From contig NZ_BCRA01000039.1 of the NCBI RefSeq assembly GCF_001552355.1, positions 1 to 49,125 of the forward strand: 49,125 bases of DNA, read 5' to 3'. The notes beneath the pieces are model-generated. The model made no database searches, was not told the DNA's origin, and saw only the letters and a list, made by a program, of their open reading frames with translations. The translations under genes were made by a program, and so were the position numbers. Shown here piece after piece: positions 34,626-43,895 of the stretch (position 1 is the first letter of the stretch; every line of letters starts with the position of its first letter). Source of the DNA: Microbacterium resistens NBRC 103078. Its GTDB lineage: Bacteria > Actinomycetota > Actinomycetes > Actinomycetales > Microbacteriaceae.

Positions 34626-34676
34626 GCACATCCACGACCCCGTTCGACCGCGCCGCCGAACCGGGAGCGAAGCCGT

Positions 34677-37600
34677 ATGCCGACCGAGGACCTCCCCGTC
34701 TCCCCGGCTTTCGCGCCCGAGGAGACGGGCGACACCCCCTTCGACGCGCTGCTGGACGAGCTCCGGGCCATGGCCGACTCGCGACGCGTCCAGGGTGCCT
34801 ACCTCGAGGAGCTCGTCCGCCACTACCTGCGGCTCGATCCCCTGAGATCCGGGCAGTTCCGCCGGGTCTGGCTGTGGCGGGACTGGCCGGGGCGCGACGG
34901 GCGCGGGGACCCCGGGATCGACCTCGTCGCGGAGACGACCGACGGAGACCTCCTCGCCATCCAGGTCAGGTTCTTCGCCGCGGACCACCGGATGCGCACG
35001 TCCGACCTGGACTCCTTCTTCGAGGCCGTCGGCCGAGAGCCCTTCGCCGGCGGGATCGTCGTCGACACGACGTCCGGGCGATGGTCGACGAACGCCGAGG
35101 ACGCGCTGAAGAACCGCACCGCGCGGATCAGCCGGATCACGCTCCAGGAGCTGCGCCACAGCCAGATCGACTGGTCCACCTACCGCCTGACCGCCCCGGA
35201 ACGGGCGCCGCGGCTCCATGGCCGTCAACAGTTGCGCCCTCATCAGCACGAAGCCGTCCAAGCGACGCTTCGCGCGTTCACGGAGGACCGCCTCGACCGC
35301 GGCACGCTCGTCATGGCCTGCGGCACGGGCAAGACCTTCACCGCGCTGAAGATCGCCGAGCGCTACACCCGAGAACACGGCGGCGGCCGGTCCATGGTGC
35401 TGTTCGCGGTGCCGTCGCTGGCGCTCCTGCAGCAGGCCCTGGAGGAGTGGTCCCGCGAGCACGACCCGGACATGCCGTTCCGCGCGTTCGCGGTCGGATC
35501 GGATCCGCGGCTCGGGCGCGTCGCCAACGGCGATCTCACGAGCGTGGCCCTGGAGGACCTGGCCGCCCCCGCGACGACGGACGGGGCGATGCTGTTCCGG
35601 CTCCTCGACGATGTCGACCTGTCGGAGGGCATGACGGTGGTCTTCTCGACCTACCAGTCGATCCAAGCCGTCAGCGACGCACAGGGCCTCGGCGTCCCCG
35701 CCTTCGACCTGGTGATCTGCGACGAGGCCCACCGCACGACGGGTGTCCGCCTCGCAGAGGACGAGGACCCCTCCGAGTTCGTGAAGATCCACGATCCGCG
35801 GATCATCGACGCCGAACGACGCCTCTCCATGACGGCGACCCCGCGCATCTACGCCCCGGAGGCGAAGAGCCAGGCCCGGCAGCGGGACGTCGAGCTCGTC
35901 TCGATGGACGACGAGACGCTGTTCGGCCCCGTCGTGTACCGACTCGGCTTCGGCGAGGCGGTGGAGCGGGGACTGCTGACCGACTACAAGGTCCTCGTTC
36001 TCGGGGTGAGCGAGGGCCAGGTCGCCCGGTCGTTCGTCGAGCACCTCCGGCTCGAATCCCACGAGCTCCCCCTCACCGACGTGGCCAAGCTCATCGGCTG
36101 CTGGAGCGCGCTGGCCCAGCGGCCGTCCGGCCATCTCACCGACGGGTTCGGCGGGGACATCGCCCCCATGCGCCGCGCGGTGGCGTTCACGCGGGACATC
36201 AAGACCTCGCGAAAGGTCGAGCAGGACTTCCCGCACCTGGTCCGCGCCCACCTCCAGGCCCGCCTGAACGACGACCCGACCGACGATCTCGGCGTCGAGT
36301 GCCGCCACGTCGACGGCACCATGAACGCGATCGAGCGCGGGGCGCTTTTGCAGTGGCTGCGCGAGGATCCGGGGATCGAGCGTCCGGGACCGCCGACCGC
36401 GCGCGTCCTGACGAACGCCCGCTGCCTCAGCGAGGGCGTCGACGTCCCCGGCCTCGACGCCGTGCTGTTCCTGAGCGCGCGCAAGTCGCAGGTCGATGTG
36501 GTGCAGGCCGTCGGACGGGTGATGCGTCGCGCCGAAGGGAAGACCTGCGGCTACATCGTCCTCCCCGTCGCGATCCCGGAGCAGATCTCCGGCGAGGAGG
36601 CCCTGAAGGACAATGAGCGTTACCGGGTCGTCTGGCAGGTCCTCCAGGCGCTTCGCTCCCACGACGAGCGGTTGGACGCCCAGATCAACCGGATGGGCCT
36701 GACCGGCCGCTCCCCCGAGACGGTGGTCGTCGCTCATGTCGACCTGGCTGCATCGTCATCCCCCACGCGGGCCCCCGGGGAGATCGGGGCGGTCGATCAC
36801 GACCCGGACGCCGCCGGCCGCGTAGCGCGCACGAGGACGGCGGCCGTCTCCCCCGCCCTCCCGCTGTTCGGCGCGGACGACTGGAAGAATGCGGTCTACG
36901 CCACGCTCGTGAAGAAGGTCGGCGACCGGCTGTACTGGGACGACTGGGCGGACGACGTCTCCGGAATCGCGCAGACGTACGTCACACTCATCGGCGCGCA
37001 CCTGGACGCCTCCGCGGGCGACCGCGGGCGCTTCCAGGCCTTCCTCCGAGCGCTCCGGGCCACCGTCAATCCCGAGATCGCCGAGCACGAGGCGATCGAG
37101 CTGCTCGCGCAGCACCTGATCACGATGCCCGTCTTCGACGCCATGTTCCCCGACGACTCGTTCACCCGCGCGAACCCCGTGTCGCTGACGATGCAGGAGG
37201 TGATCGACTCTTTCTCCGAGAACGCGGCGTTCGCCCGTGAACGGGAGCCGCTCGAGTCCTTCTACTCCGGAATCACGGACCACATCCGCCGTCTCCCGGA
37301 CTTCACCTCCAAGCAGCGCCTCCTCGTCACGCTCTACGACCGGTTCTTCGCGAAGGCGTTCCCGAAGCTCGCCGACCGGATGGGCATCGTCTTCACCCCG
37401 GTCGACGTCGTGGACTACATCCTCCGGTCGGCCGACGACGCGTTCCGGGCCGCCTTCGACCGCGGCCTGGGCGACCGGGGCGTGCGGATCCTCGATCCCT
37501 TCACCGGGACCGGCACGTTCCTCACCCGCCTCCTCCAGCTCGGCCTCGTCCCGCCGGAGAACCTCGCGTACAAGTACCGTCACGACCTCTTCGCGAACGA

Positions 37601-39626
37601 GGTCGTGCTGCTCAGCTACTACATCGCCGCCGTCAACCTCGAGAGCGTGTTCCGCGAGCTGACCGGCACGACGCCGGACGCCGGGGAGGCGGCCTTTCCC
37701 GGCATCAGCCTCACCGACACCTTCGCGATGGACGAACGCGACCACGAGCTGGCCGGCGGGGTGTTCCCCGAGAACACCGAGCGCCTCGAACGGCAGCGCC
37801 GCGCGCCGATCGACGTGATCGTCATGAACCCGCCCTACTCGGTCGGGCAGCGCAGCGCCAACGACGACAACCAGAACGCCCGCTACCCCGCCCTCGACGC
37901 GAGGATCGAGGAGACCTACGCGAAACGCTCCACGGCGACCCTGAAGAACTCGCTCTACGACTCGTACTTCCGCGCGCTCCGGTGGGCCACCGACCGCATC
38001 GGCGACGAGGGCGTGATCGCGTTCGTGTCCAATTCGGGGTTCGTCGACGGCAACACCGCGGACGGGGTGCGGCTCGCCTTCGGGGACGAGTTCAGCGACG
38101 TCTTCCTCTACGACCTGCGCGGCGGCATCCGCGGCCGGGTCGGCGACGCGGCGCGCAACGAGGGCGGCAACGTCTTCGACATCATGACCGGCGTCGTGAT
38201 CGCCGTCCTCGTCAAGCGCGCCGGTCACGTCGGCCCCGCCCGGATCCGTTACCGCAGCATGGGCGACGCGATGACCCGTGAGCAGAAGCTCGACGCACTG
38301 CGCACCGAGGCGTCCCTCCGCGGATCCGAGTTCCGCGAGATCCTCCCCAACGCCGCCGGCGACTGGCTCAACCAGCGCGACGAGCGCTTCGGCGCCTTCC
38401 GCGCGCTGTCCGGGCCGGACGGGGTGTTCGCGCTGTCCTCGAACGGGCTCAAGACCAACCGGGACGCGTGGTGCGTCAACTTCGACCGGACGCTGCTGCG
38501 CGCCAACGTCCGCCGGCACGTCGACTTCCTGAACGGCGAACGGCGAAGGGTCCGGTCCCTCGCCGCCGGCGGCACCCGCCCGCGGACGCTCGTCACCCGC
38601 GACCCGCGCCGGGGCAGCTGGGACCGGGTCAACCTCGGCGACGTCGACCGCGACCGGGAGACGGCCCATTCCGATGCGGGCTACCGGGAGGGCGTGTACC
38701 GCCCGTTCGTCCGCACCCCGATCTACTTCGATCCCACGCAGCGAATGAACAACTGCACCTACCAGCTCCCCCGGCTCTTCCCGACCCCGGCGCACCCCAA
38801 CCGCGCCATCGCGGTCAATGCCCGCGGCGCGGACGTCCCGCTGATGGTCGACGCGATCCCGGACCTCCACGTCGTCGGCGACGCCCAGGTCTTCGCGCGC
38901 TGGCGCTGGGAGCCGCTCGCCGCACCCACCGGCCTCGACCTCGGCGCCCTGGACGGCCTCGATCCGACGGAGGACGAGGTCGTGGTGGACGGGTACCGGC
39001 GCGTCGACAACATCACCGACGAGACGCTCGCCCGGTATCGGCGCGTCTACGAGGACGACGAGCTGACGAAGGGCGACGTGTTCTCCGCGGTGTACGCGAT
39101 CCTGCACCATCCCGAGTACCGCGCCCGCTACGAGGCGGATCTGAAGCGCGTGCTGCCGCGGATCCCGGTCGTGGCCGACATCCGCGCGTACGTCCGCACC
39201 GGCGAGGCGCTGGCGGCGCTGCACCTCGGGTACGAGGCGGCGGACGGGTTCCCGCTGGCCGAGGTCTGGGCGATCGACGCCCCCACCGACGACGACGCCG
39301 CGCGGTACGCGATCGATCGGATGACCTGGACGACGCGCCGCGACCGCAGCGCGATCCGCTACAACGCCTTCCTGACCCTCACCGGCATCCCGGAGGAGGC
39401 GCACGAGTACCGGATCGGCGGACGCAGTCCCCTCGAGTGGATCCTGGACCGTTACCGCGTCCGCGTCGACGCGCAGACCGGCATCGTGAACGATCCCAAC
39501 GCCTGGCTGCGCGATCGCGCCGATCCGCGATACGTCGTGCGCCTCATCGGGTCCCTCGTCACGCTGTCGATGCAGACGCGGCTCCTCATCGCGGGCCTGC
39601 CGCCGTTCGAGGTGCTCGACGCCTGA
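34677..39626 (+). CDS. Single-chain type ISP-like restriction-modification enzyme (nuclease-helicase-methylase)
   Basis: 1649 aa, the size of the LlaGI/LlaBIII family. Order: Mrr-like nuclease (~60-130; GIDLVAETTDG, LLAIQVRFFAADHRM), superfamily 2 helicase (~185-700; Walker A CGTGKT 215-220, DEAH 349-352, SMTATPRIY, QAVGRVMRR), coupler, gamma-type N6-adenine methylase (motif I RILDPFTGTGTFLTRLL near 938, motif IV NPPY 1051-1054) and a C-terminal target-recognition region. One polypeptide would methylate one strand of an asymmetric site and translocate and cleave unmodified DNA. The nuclease motif reads Q96-V-R98, where relatives have QxK; the Lys to Arg change may weaken cleavage. No separate S or R gene is present. 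Confidence 0.88.
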   Translation: MPTEDLPVSPAFAPEETGDTPFDALLDELRAMADSRRVQGAYLEELVRHYLRLDPLRSGQFRRVWLWRDWPGRDGRGDPGIDLVAETTDGDLLAIQVRFFAADHRMRTSDLDSFFEAVGREPFAGGIVVDTTSGRWSTNAEDALKNRTARISRITLQELRHSQIDWSTYRLTAPERAPRLHGRQQLRPHQHEAVQATLRAFTEDRLDRGTLVMACGTGKTFTALKIAERYTREHGGGRSMVLFAVPSLALLQQALEEWSREHDPDMPFRAFAVGSDPRLGRVANGDLTSVALEDLAAPATTDGAMLFRLLDDVDLSEGMTVVFSTYQSIQAVSDAQGLGVPAFDLVICDEAHRTTGVRLAEDEDPSEFVKIHDPRIIDAERRLSMTATPRIYAPEAKSQARQRDVELVSMDDETLFGPVVYRLGFGEAVERGLLTDYKVLVLGVSEGQVARSFVEHLRLESHELPLTDVAKLIGCWSALAQRPSGHLTDGFGGDIAPMRRAVAFTRDIKTSRKVEQDFPHLVRAHLQARLNDDPTDDLGVECRHVDGTMNAIERGALLQWLREDPGIERPGPPTARVLTNARCLSEGVDVPGLDAVLFLSARKSQVDVVQAVGRVMRRAEGKTCGYIVLPVAIPEQISGEEALKDNERYRVVWQVLQALRSHDERLDAQINRMGLTGRSPETVVVAHVDLAASSSPTRAPGEIGAVDHDPDAAGRVARTRTAAVSPALPLFGADDWKNAVYATLVKKVGDRLYWDDWADDVSGIAQTYVTLIGAHLDASAGDRGRFQAFLRALRATVNPEIAEHEAIELLAQHLITMPVFDAMFPDDSFTRANPVSLTMQEVIDSFSENAAFAREREPLESFYSGITDHIRRLPDFTSKQRLLVTLYDRFFAKAFPKLADRMGIVFTPVDVVDYILRSADDAFRAAFDRGLGDRGVRILDPFTGTGTFLTRLLQLGLVPPENLAYKYRHDLFANEVVLLSYYIAAVNLESVFRELTGTTPDAGEAAFPGISLTDTFAMDERDHELAGGVFPENTERLERQRRAPIDVIVMNPPYSVGQRSANDDNQNARYPALDARIEETYAKRSTATLKNSLYDSYFRALRWATDRIGDEGVIAFVSNSGFVDGNTADGVRLAFGDEFSDVFLYDLRGGIRGRVGDAARNEGGNVFDIMTGVVIAVLVKRAGHVGPARIRYRSMGDAMTREQKLDALRTEASLRGSEFREILPNAAGDWLNQRDERFGAFRALSGPDGVFALSSNGLKTNRDAWCVNFDRTLLRANVRRHVDFLNGERRRVRSLAAGGTRPRTLVTRDPRRGSWDRVNLGDVDRDRETAHSDAGYREGVYRPFVRTPIYFDPTQRMNNCTYQLPRLFPTPAHPNRAIAVNARGADVPLMVDAIPDLHVVGDAQVFARWRWEPLAAPTGLDLGALDGLDPTEDEVVVDGYRRVDNITDETLARYRRVYEDDELTKGDVFSAVYAILHHPEYRARYEADLKRVLPRIPVVADIRAYVRTGEALAALHLGYEAADGFPLAEVWAIDAPTDDDAARYAIDRMTWTTRRDRSAIRYNAFLTLTGIPEEAHEYRIGGRSPLEWILDRYRVRVDAQTGIVNDPNAWLRDRADPRYVVRLIGSLVTLSMQTRLLIAGLPPFEVLDA

Positions 39627-39644
39627 GCGGATCCCGGCGCACTC

Positions 39645-39880
39645 GGTCGTCGGGCGAGAAGCGCAGCGACGGGGCGCCCCTCCGTCGGATCCGCGCGTTT
39701 CGACTCGCTCCGCTCGCTCAACGACCGAAACCCACCGGTCGTTGAGCGAGGAGCGCAGCGGCGGGGCGCCCCCGCCGTCGGATCCGCGCGTTTCGACTCG
39801 CTCCGCTCGCTCAACCACCGAAACCCACCGGTCGTTGAGCGAGGAGCGCAGCGACGAGACGAAACGCCCCGCCGACGGAC
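39645..39880. repeat. Tandem ~92-bp intergenic repeat, about 2.4 copies
   Basis: Units start at 39645, 39736 and 39829 with CGGTCGT; periods are 91 and 93 bp. Each unit contains GCGAGRAGCGCAGCGRCGG and GTTTCGACTCGCTCCGCTCG, which pair to form a hairpin of the Microbacteriaceae 'GGTCGTTGAGCGAG' family, also seen as a short copy at 28683-28705 between nrdE and nrdF. Copies 1 and 2 are nearly identical, suggesting recent duplication. Confidence 0.8.
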
Positions 39881-40152
39881 TACTTGGAGTTGAAGTCGAA
39901 CGCCTTCAGCAGCTCTTCGACGGCCTGATCGCGCTGGGGGCCGCCCTCGTCGAACATGTGGGAGACGTGCGTGCGGAGGTGGTTCTCCAGCAGGAGGCGG
40001 TTGAGGGACTCGAGCGAACGCTGGATGGCGCGGGACTGCGTGATGATGTCCATGCAGTACTCCTCGCCCTCGATCATCCGCGTCACCCCGCGCAGTTGGC
40101 CCTCCAGGATGCTGGCGCGGTGCAGGGCGCGCTTCTTGATGTCTTCGATCAC
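39880..40152 (-). CDS. CsoR/RcnR-family metal-sensing repressor
   Basis: 90 aa all-helical repressor (DUF156). ALHRASILEGQLRGVTRMIE is the conserved DNA-contacting helix. The metal positions read Cys33, His58, His62 (C-X24-H-X3-H). Copper sensors (CsoR) have C-H-C, formaldehyde sensors (FrmR) C-H-E, and nickel/cobalt RcnR C-H-H, so the fingerprint points to a Ni/Co-type or atypical sensor. The GTG at 40152 has CGGAG upstream. No efflux gene is adjacent, so its target lies elsewhere or is itself. Confidence 0.88.
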   Translation of the reverse strand: MIEDIKKRALHRASILEGQLRGVTRMIEGEEYCMDIITQSRAIQRSLESLNRLLLENHLRTHVSHMFDEGGPQRDQAVEELLKAFDFNSK

Positions 40153-40304
40153 GCTCCGAGCGTAGACCGGATCCGGCCGGGAACGGGTCGATCCCCCGCC
40201 GGACCGATGATGTCGGCGGACGTCGGCTCACGGCGCAGGGGCCTCCCCGGGCACGCGGACCGCGCGTCCGGAGTCGGCAGGACGAGGGTGGCAGGATAGC
40301 GACC

Positions 40305-41582
40305 ATGGTGACCGCACCGCCCGCCCTGCTCTCCGAGGCCGACCGCGAGCGCCTGCGGTCGCTGCGGCGTATGAAGGCCGTGGCCCTCGTCGCGCTGCTC
40401 GTGATGGCCGTCGCCTTCGTCGTCGCGTTCTGGCTCCAGAACCGGTACCCGTGGCTGGCCTACGTCCGTGCCGCGGCCGAGGGCGGCATGGTCGGAGCCC
40501 TCGCCGACTGGTTCGCCGTCACCGCGCTGTTCCGGCGTCCGCTGGGCCTCCCGATTCCGCACACGGCGATCATCCCCAACCGCAAGGACGAGATCGGGCG
40601 CTCCCTGGGCGAGTTCGTCGAGACGAACTTCCTCGCCGCCGAGGTGGTGCGCACGAAGCTCGACGAGACCGACATCGCCGCGCGGCTCGGCGAGTGGCTG
40701 GGCCAGGAGCGGCATGCCGAACGCGTGGCCGCGGAGGGCGCGACCGTCGCCGCGGCCGTGCTCCGCGCGCTCAGCGACGACGACGTGCGCGACCTGATCG
40801 CCGACCTCGCCCGCGAGCACCTGGTCCAGCCGGAGTGGGGCCCGGCCGCGGGCGGGTGGCTGGAGAAGGTCGTGCAGAGCCGTGCCCACCACGGCGCCGT
40901 GGACCTCGCGGTCGACAGCCTGGAGACATGGCTCGCGGCCAACCGCGACACGTTCGAGGGGCTGATCTCGCGGCGCCTGCCGTCCTGGGTCCCGCGCGTC
41001 GCCCAACGGCTCGTGGACGAGGCGGCCTACAACGAGGCGCTCAAGTTCGTGCGCGCCGTCCAGGCCGATCCCGCCCATCCCGCCCGGCACGCGATCGATC
41101 GCTACCTCGCCCGCCTCGCCGACAACCTCCAGCACGATGCGGCGACCCGCGCACGGCTCGAGAACGCCAAGGCGACGGTGTTCGACAGCCCGAAGGTCGC
41201 CGCCCTCGCCGCCGAGGCCTGGACCACCGCCAAGAACGGCCTGCTGACCGCGCTCGCGGACGAGGACAGCGGCCTGCGCCGCCGCGCGGTCGCCGCCCTC
41301 GCCGACGTCGGCCGTCGCCTCTCCACCGACACCGCCCTGCAGGCACGCGTCGACGGGTGGGTGACCGACGCCGCCGTCTTCCTCGTCGACCGCTACCGGC
41401 ACGACATCGCGTCGATCATCACGGACACCGTCGAGCGCTGGGATCCGGCCGAGACGACCGAGAAGATCGAGCTGATGGTCGGCCGGGACCTCCAGTACAT
41501 CCGCCTGAACGGCACGGTGGTCGGGGCGCTCGCGGGGCTGGCCATCTTCACCGTCGCCCACGCCCTGATCCCGGGCGTCTGA
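40305..41582 (+). CDS. DUF445 membrane protein
   Basis: 425 aa. One membrane segment near the N-terminus (KAVALVALLVMAVAFVVAFW, residues ~24-43) and one at the C-terminus (GTVVGALAGLAIFTVAHALI) enclose a long helical domain. AEGGMVGALADWFAVTALFR and NRKDEIGRSLGEFVETNFL are the DUF445 (YjiN-like) hallmarks. Function unknown. The hutG-like gene follows after 16 bp and may be co-transcribed. Confidence 0.88.
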   Translation: MVTAPPALLSEADRERLRSLRRMKAVALVALLVMAVAFVVAFWLQNRYPWLAYVRAAAEGGMVGALADWFAVTALFRRPLGLPIPHTAIIPNRKDEIGRSLGEFVETNFLAAEVVRTKLDETDIAARLGEWLGQERHAERVAAEGATVAAAVLRALSDDDVRDLIADLAREHLVQPEWGPAAGGWLEKVVQSRAHHGAVDLAVDSLETWLAANRDTFEGLISRRLPSWVPRVAQRLVDEAAYNEALKFVRAVQADPAHPARHAIDRYLARLADNLQHDAATRARLENAKATVFDSPKVAALAAEAWTTAKNGLLTALADEDSGLRRRAVAALADVGRRLSTDTALQARVDGWVTDAAVFLVDRYRHDIASIITDTVERWDPAETTEKIELMVGRDLQYIRLNGTVVGALAGLAIFTVAHALIPGV

Positions 41583-41598
41583 CTCGAACGGAGCCGCC

Positions 41599-42501
41599 AT
41601 GGCCCTCTCCCACGATCCCCTCTGGCCGCGCGGCGGCGACTGGCCCGCCCCCGACGGCCCGGCCGACGCCGTGCTCCTCGGCGTGCCCACCTGGCGCACG
41701 TCGCTGTCCCCCACCGGCGCGCATGCGACGCCGGCGGCGATCCGCGAGGCCCTGCGCCGCTACAGCCCGACCGTGATGGGCCCGCCGGTGCAGGACCTGG
41801 ACGCTCTCCTCCGCATCGCCGACGCCGGCGACGTGACCGAGCCCGACGGCGACGACGGCGTCGCCCGGACGGTGGACCGGGTACGGGCGCTGGCCGAGAC
41901 GGCGCGCCTCGTCATCGCCCTCGGCGGCGACAACTCCCTGACGTACGCGGTCGCCCGGGGCGCGGGCGCGTCGGGACTCATCACGATCGACGCGCACTTC
42001 GACCTCCGCGACGGCGTCTCCAACGGCTCGCCCGTGCGCCGCCTCGTCGAGGACGCGCCCGAGCGGGAGCGGATCGATCCGCGGCGGATCGTGCAGATCG
42101 GCATCGCAGACTTCGCCAACTCCGCCGCGTACGCCGCCCGCGCCGCCGACTGGGGCATCCGGGTCATCACGATCGACGAGGTGCGCCGCCGCGGGATCGA
42201 CGACGTCGTGGCCGAGGCCGTCGAGATCGCGGGGGCGGGCGCGGATCCGCGCGTCCACCTCGACATCGACGTCGACGCCTGTGACCGGGCCGCGACGCCC
42301 GGCTGCCCGGCGAGCGTCCCCGGCGGGTTCGCCGCGTGGGAGCTGCGGGCCCTCGTCCGGGCGATCGTCGCGGATCCGCGGGTCGTGAGCGCGGACCTCG
42401 CCGAGGTCGACGCCACCGCCGACGCCGAGGACGGGCGCACCGTGCGTCTCGCCGCGCTCGGCGTCCTGGAGCTGCTCGCCGCGCTCGCCGCCCGCGGCTG
42501 A
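41599..42501 (+). CDS. hutG: Ureohydrolase-family formimidoylglutamase
   Basis: 300 aa arginase/agmatinase fold. The Mn ligands appear in GGDNS, IDAHFDLRDG and HLDIDVDACDRA. The Asn in GGDNS (arginases have His) and the SNGSPVRRLVEDA substrate loop suit formimidoylglutamase. With hutI, hutU and hutH within 7 kb, conversion of N-formimidoyl-glutamate to glutamate and formamide is the expected role, completing the four-step route; hutF is not seen. An agmatinase function is the alternative. Oriented opposite to the other hut genes. Confidence 0.85.
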   Translation: MALSHDPLWPRGGDWPAPDGPADAVLLGVPTWRTSLSPTGAHATPAAIREALRRYSPTVMGPPVQDLDALLRIADAGDVTEPDGDDGVARTVDRVRALAETARLVIALGGDNSLTYAVARGAGASGLITIDAHFDLRDGVSNGSPVRRLVEDAPERERIDPRRIVQIGIADFANSAAYAARAADWGIRVITIDEVRRRGIDDVVAEAVEIAGAGADPRVHLDIDVDACDRAATPGCPASVPGGFAAWELRALVRAIVADPRVVSADLAEVDATADAEDGRTVRLAALGVLELLAALAARG

Positions 42502-42591
42502 GCCGGGGTCTGTTCCGGGGGTTCGGGGTCCGTTCTGGGGCTTCCGGGCCCCACGACGCGCCCCGAATCAGCGAAACGCGCCCCGAATCCG

Positions 42592-43244
42592 TCAGCCGTC
42601 CCGACCTGCGACCGCCTCCGGGATGGGGACGCCTCCGGTGTTGAACCGGATCGTGCGCCGCACGGTGGACGGATCGGCGAGCACCGCGGCGACGACGGCC
42701 GCGACGTCCGCCCGCGGCACCTCTCCCGAGCTCGTCGCCGTCGCGTCGATCCGTCCGGTCGGCGCGGCGTCGGTGAGCCGGCTCGGCCCGAGCACGGTCC
42801 AGTCGAGCGCCGTTGCCCGCAGATGCTCGTCCGCGGCCGCCTTCGCCTCGGCATAGGCGTGGAACGAGTGCTCCGGGGGACGCCGTGATCCGGCGAGGAT
42901 CCGAAGTACGACACCATCACGTAGCGGCCGACACCGGCGTCCGCCGCCGCGTCCATCGAGCGGATCGCCGCGTCGTGGTCCACGGCCCGGGTGCGCGCCG
43001 GGTCTCCCCCGCCCGCGCCGGCCGACCACACGACCGCGTCGTGTCCGGCGATGAGGGCGGCGAGCGCGCCGCGGTCTTCGCGCTCCACGTCGAAGACGAC
43101 CGGGTCGGCCCCGGCGCGGCGGACGTCCTCCGCCTGGGCGGCGTCGCGGATCACGGCCGTCACCTCGTCTCCGCGCGCGGCCAGCAGGGGCTCGAGGAGA
43201 AGGGCGATCTTGCCGTGGCCGCCGATGAGGAGGATGCGTGTCAT
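42592..43244 (-). pseudogene. NAD(P)H-binding oxidoreductase with a single frameshift
   Basis: The N-terminal 120 residues in one frame (ILLIGGHGKIALLLEPLLAA, HDAVVWSAGAGGGDP, GRYVMVSYFGSSPDHGVP) and the rest in another (EHSFHAYAEAKAAADEHLRA, ALDWTVLGPSRLTDAAPTGR, VAAVLADPSTVRRTIRFNTG) together give a ~215-aa SDR-like NAD(P)-binding protein of the YwnB/atypical SDR group. The frame changes at a run of five G (42875-42879, C5 on the coding strand); one extra base restores the protein. Real mutation and base-calling error are equally possible. Confidence 0.8.
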
Positions 43245-43386
43245 GCCGTCCACGCTACGCCGAGGATCCGGCACGCGGGCCGGTCGAGCCGGGTCAGGAT
43301 ACGCACGTGCCCCCGCGTCCGCCAGCCCCTCGGCCCCCGGTGCTCCCCGCGTGAGGGTGGGGTGATCCCGACAGAGAGGATCGATC

Positions 43387-43626
43387 ATGGAGGACAAGCC
43401 CGCCCGGGCGATGAAGGACGAGAACTACAACCTCGTCTGCGTCCTGGAGGCGTCGCTGCGCAACGCCTGGAAGATGCAGACGTACATCGAGGACGCGGAG
43501 CAGGCCGGCGACGCGGAGCTCGCCGAGTGGTTCCGCAAGGTGCAGCACAACAGCCTCAAGGCCGGCGAGCAGGGCAAGCGCATGCTCCGTGCCCGGCTGG
43601 AGGAGGTCGAGGAGGTCCCGGCATGA
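43387..43626 (+). CDS. Conserved small hypothetical protein
   Basis: 79 aa, charged and helical (ARAMKDENYNLVCVLEASLR NAWKMQTYIEDAEQ, AEWFRKVQHNSLKAGEQGKR). AGAGAGG precedes the ATG. The stop overlaps the start of the Cys-rich gene (ATGA), so the two are co-translated. I recall similar small proteins next to zinc-ribbon genes in Actinobacteria but know no function; a helical-bundle partner is a guess. Confidence 0.78.
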   Translation: MEDKPARAMKDENYNLVCVLEASLRNAWKMQTYIEDAEQAGDAELAEWFRKVQHNSLKAGEQGKRMLRARLEEVEEVPA

Positions 43627-43895
43627 GCGGGGCGGTCGACGCCGCGGCGGGATCGACGACGACGGCGGTCTGCGAGGTCTGCGGCAACGTCTACGACAGG
43701 TCGTTCACCGTGACCCAGGCCGGCCGCACGCGCACGTTCGACAGCTTCGAGTGCGCGATCCACGCCATGGCTCCGACGTGCGCCCACTGCGGGTGCCGCG
43801 TGATCGGCCACGGCGTGGAGGCGGACGGCGTCGTCTACTGCTGCGCGCACTGCGCGCGCGGCCACGGCGAGGAGTCCCTGCGCGACCGTGCGTGA
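43623..43895 (+). CDS. Small Cys-rich metal-binding protein (metallothionein/zinc-ribbon-like)
   Basis: 90 aa. Cysteine motifs CEVCGNVYDRSFTV, FECAIHAMAPTCAHCGCRVI and YCCAHCARGH give nine Cys plus several His, resembling prokaryotic metallothionein-like or treble-clef zinc proteins. Coupled by ATGA overlap to the preceding 79-aa gene. Metal storage, or a zinc-stabilised adaptor for the partner, is possible; nothing nearby decides. Confidence 0.8.
   Translation: MSGAVDAAAGSTTTAVCEVCGNVYDRSFTVTQAGRTRTFDSFECAIHAMAPTCAHCGCRVIGHGVEADGVVYCCAHCARGHGEESLRDRA

Noticed and set aside
34620..39818. Two very long leftward frames (about 700 and 1,020 codons)
   Set aside because: They are antisense shadows of the type ISP enzyme and are rich in Arg/Asp/Val/Gly low-complexity sequence without domain motifs.
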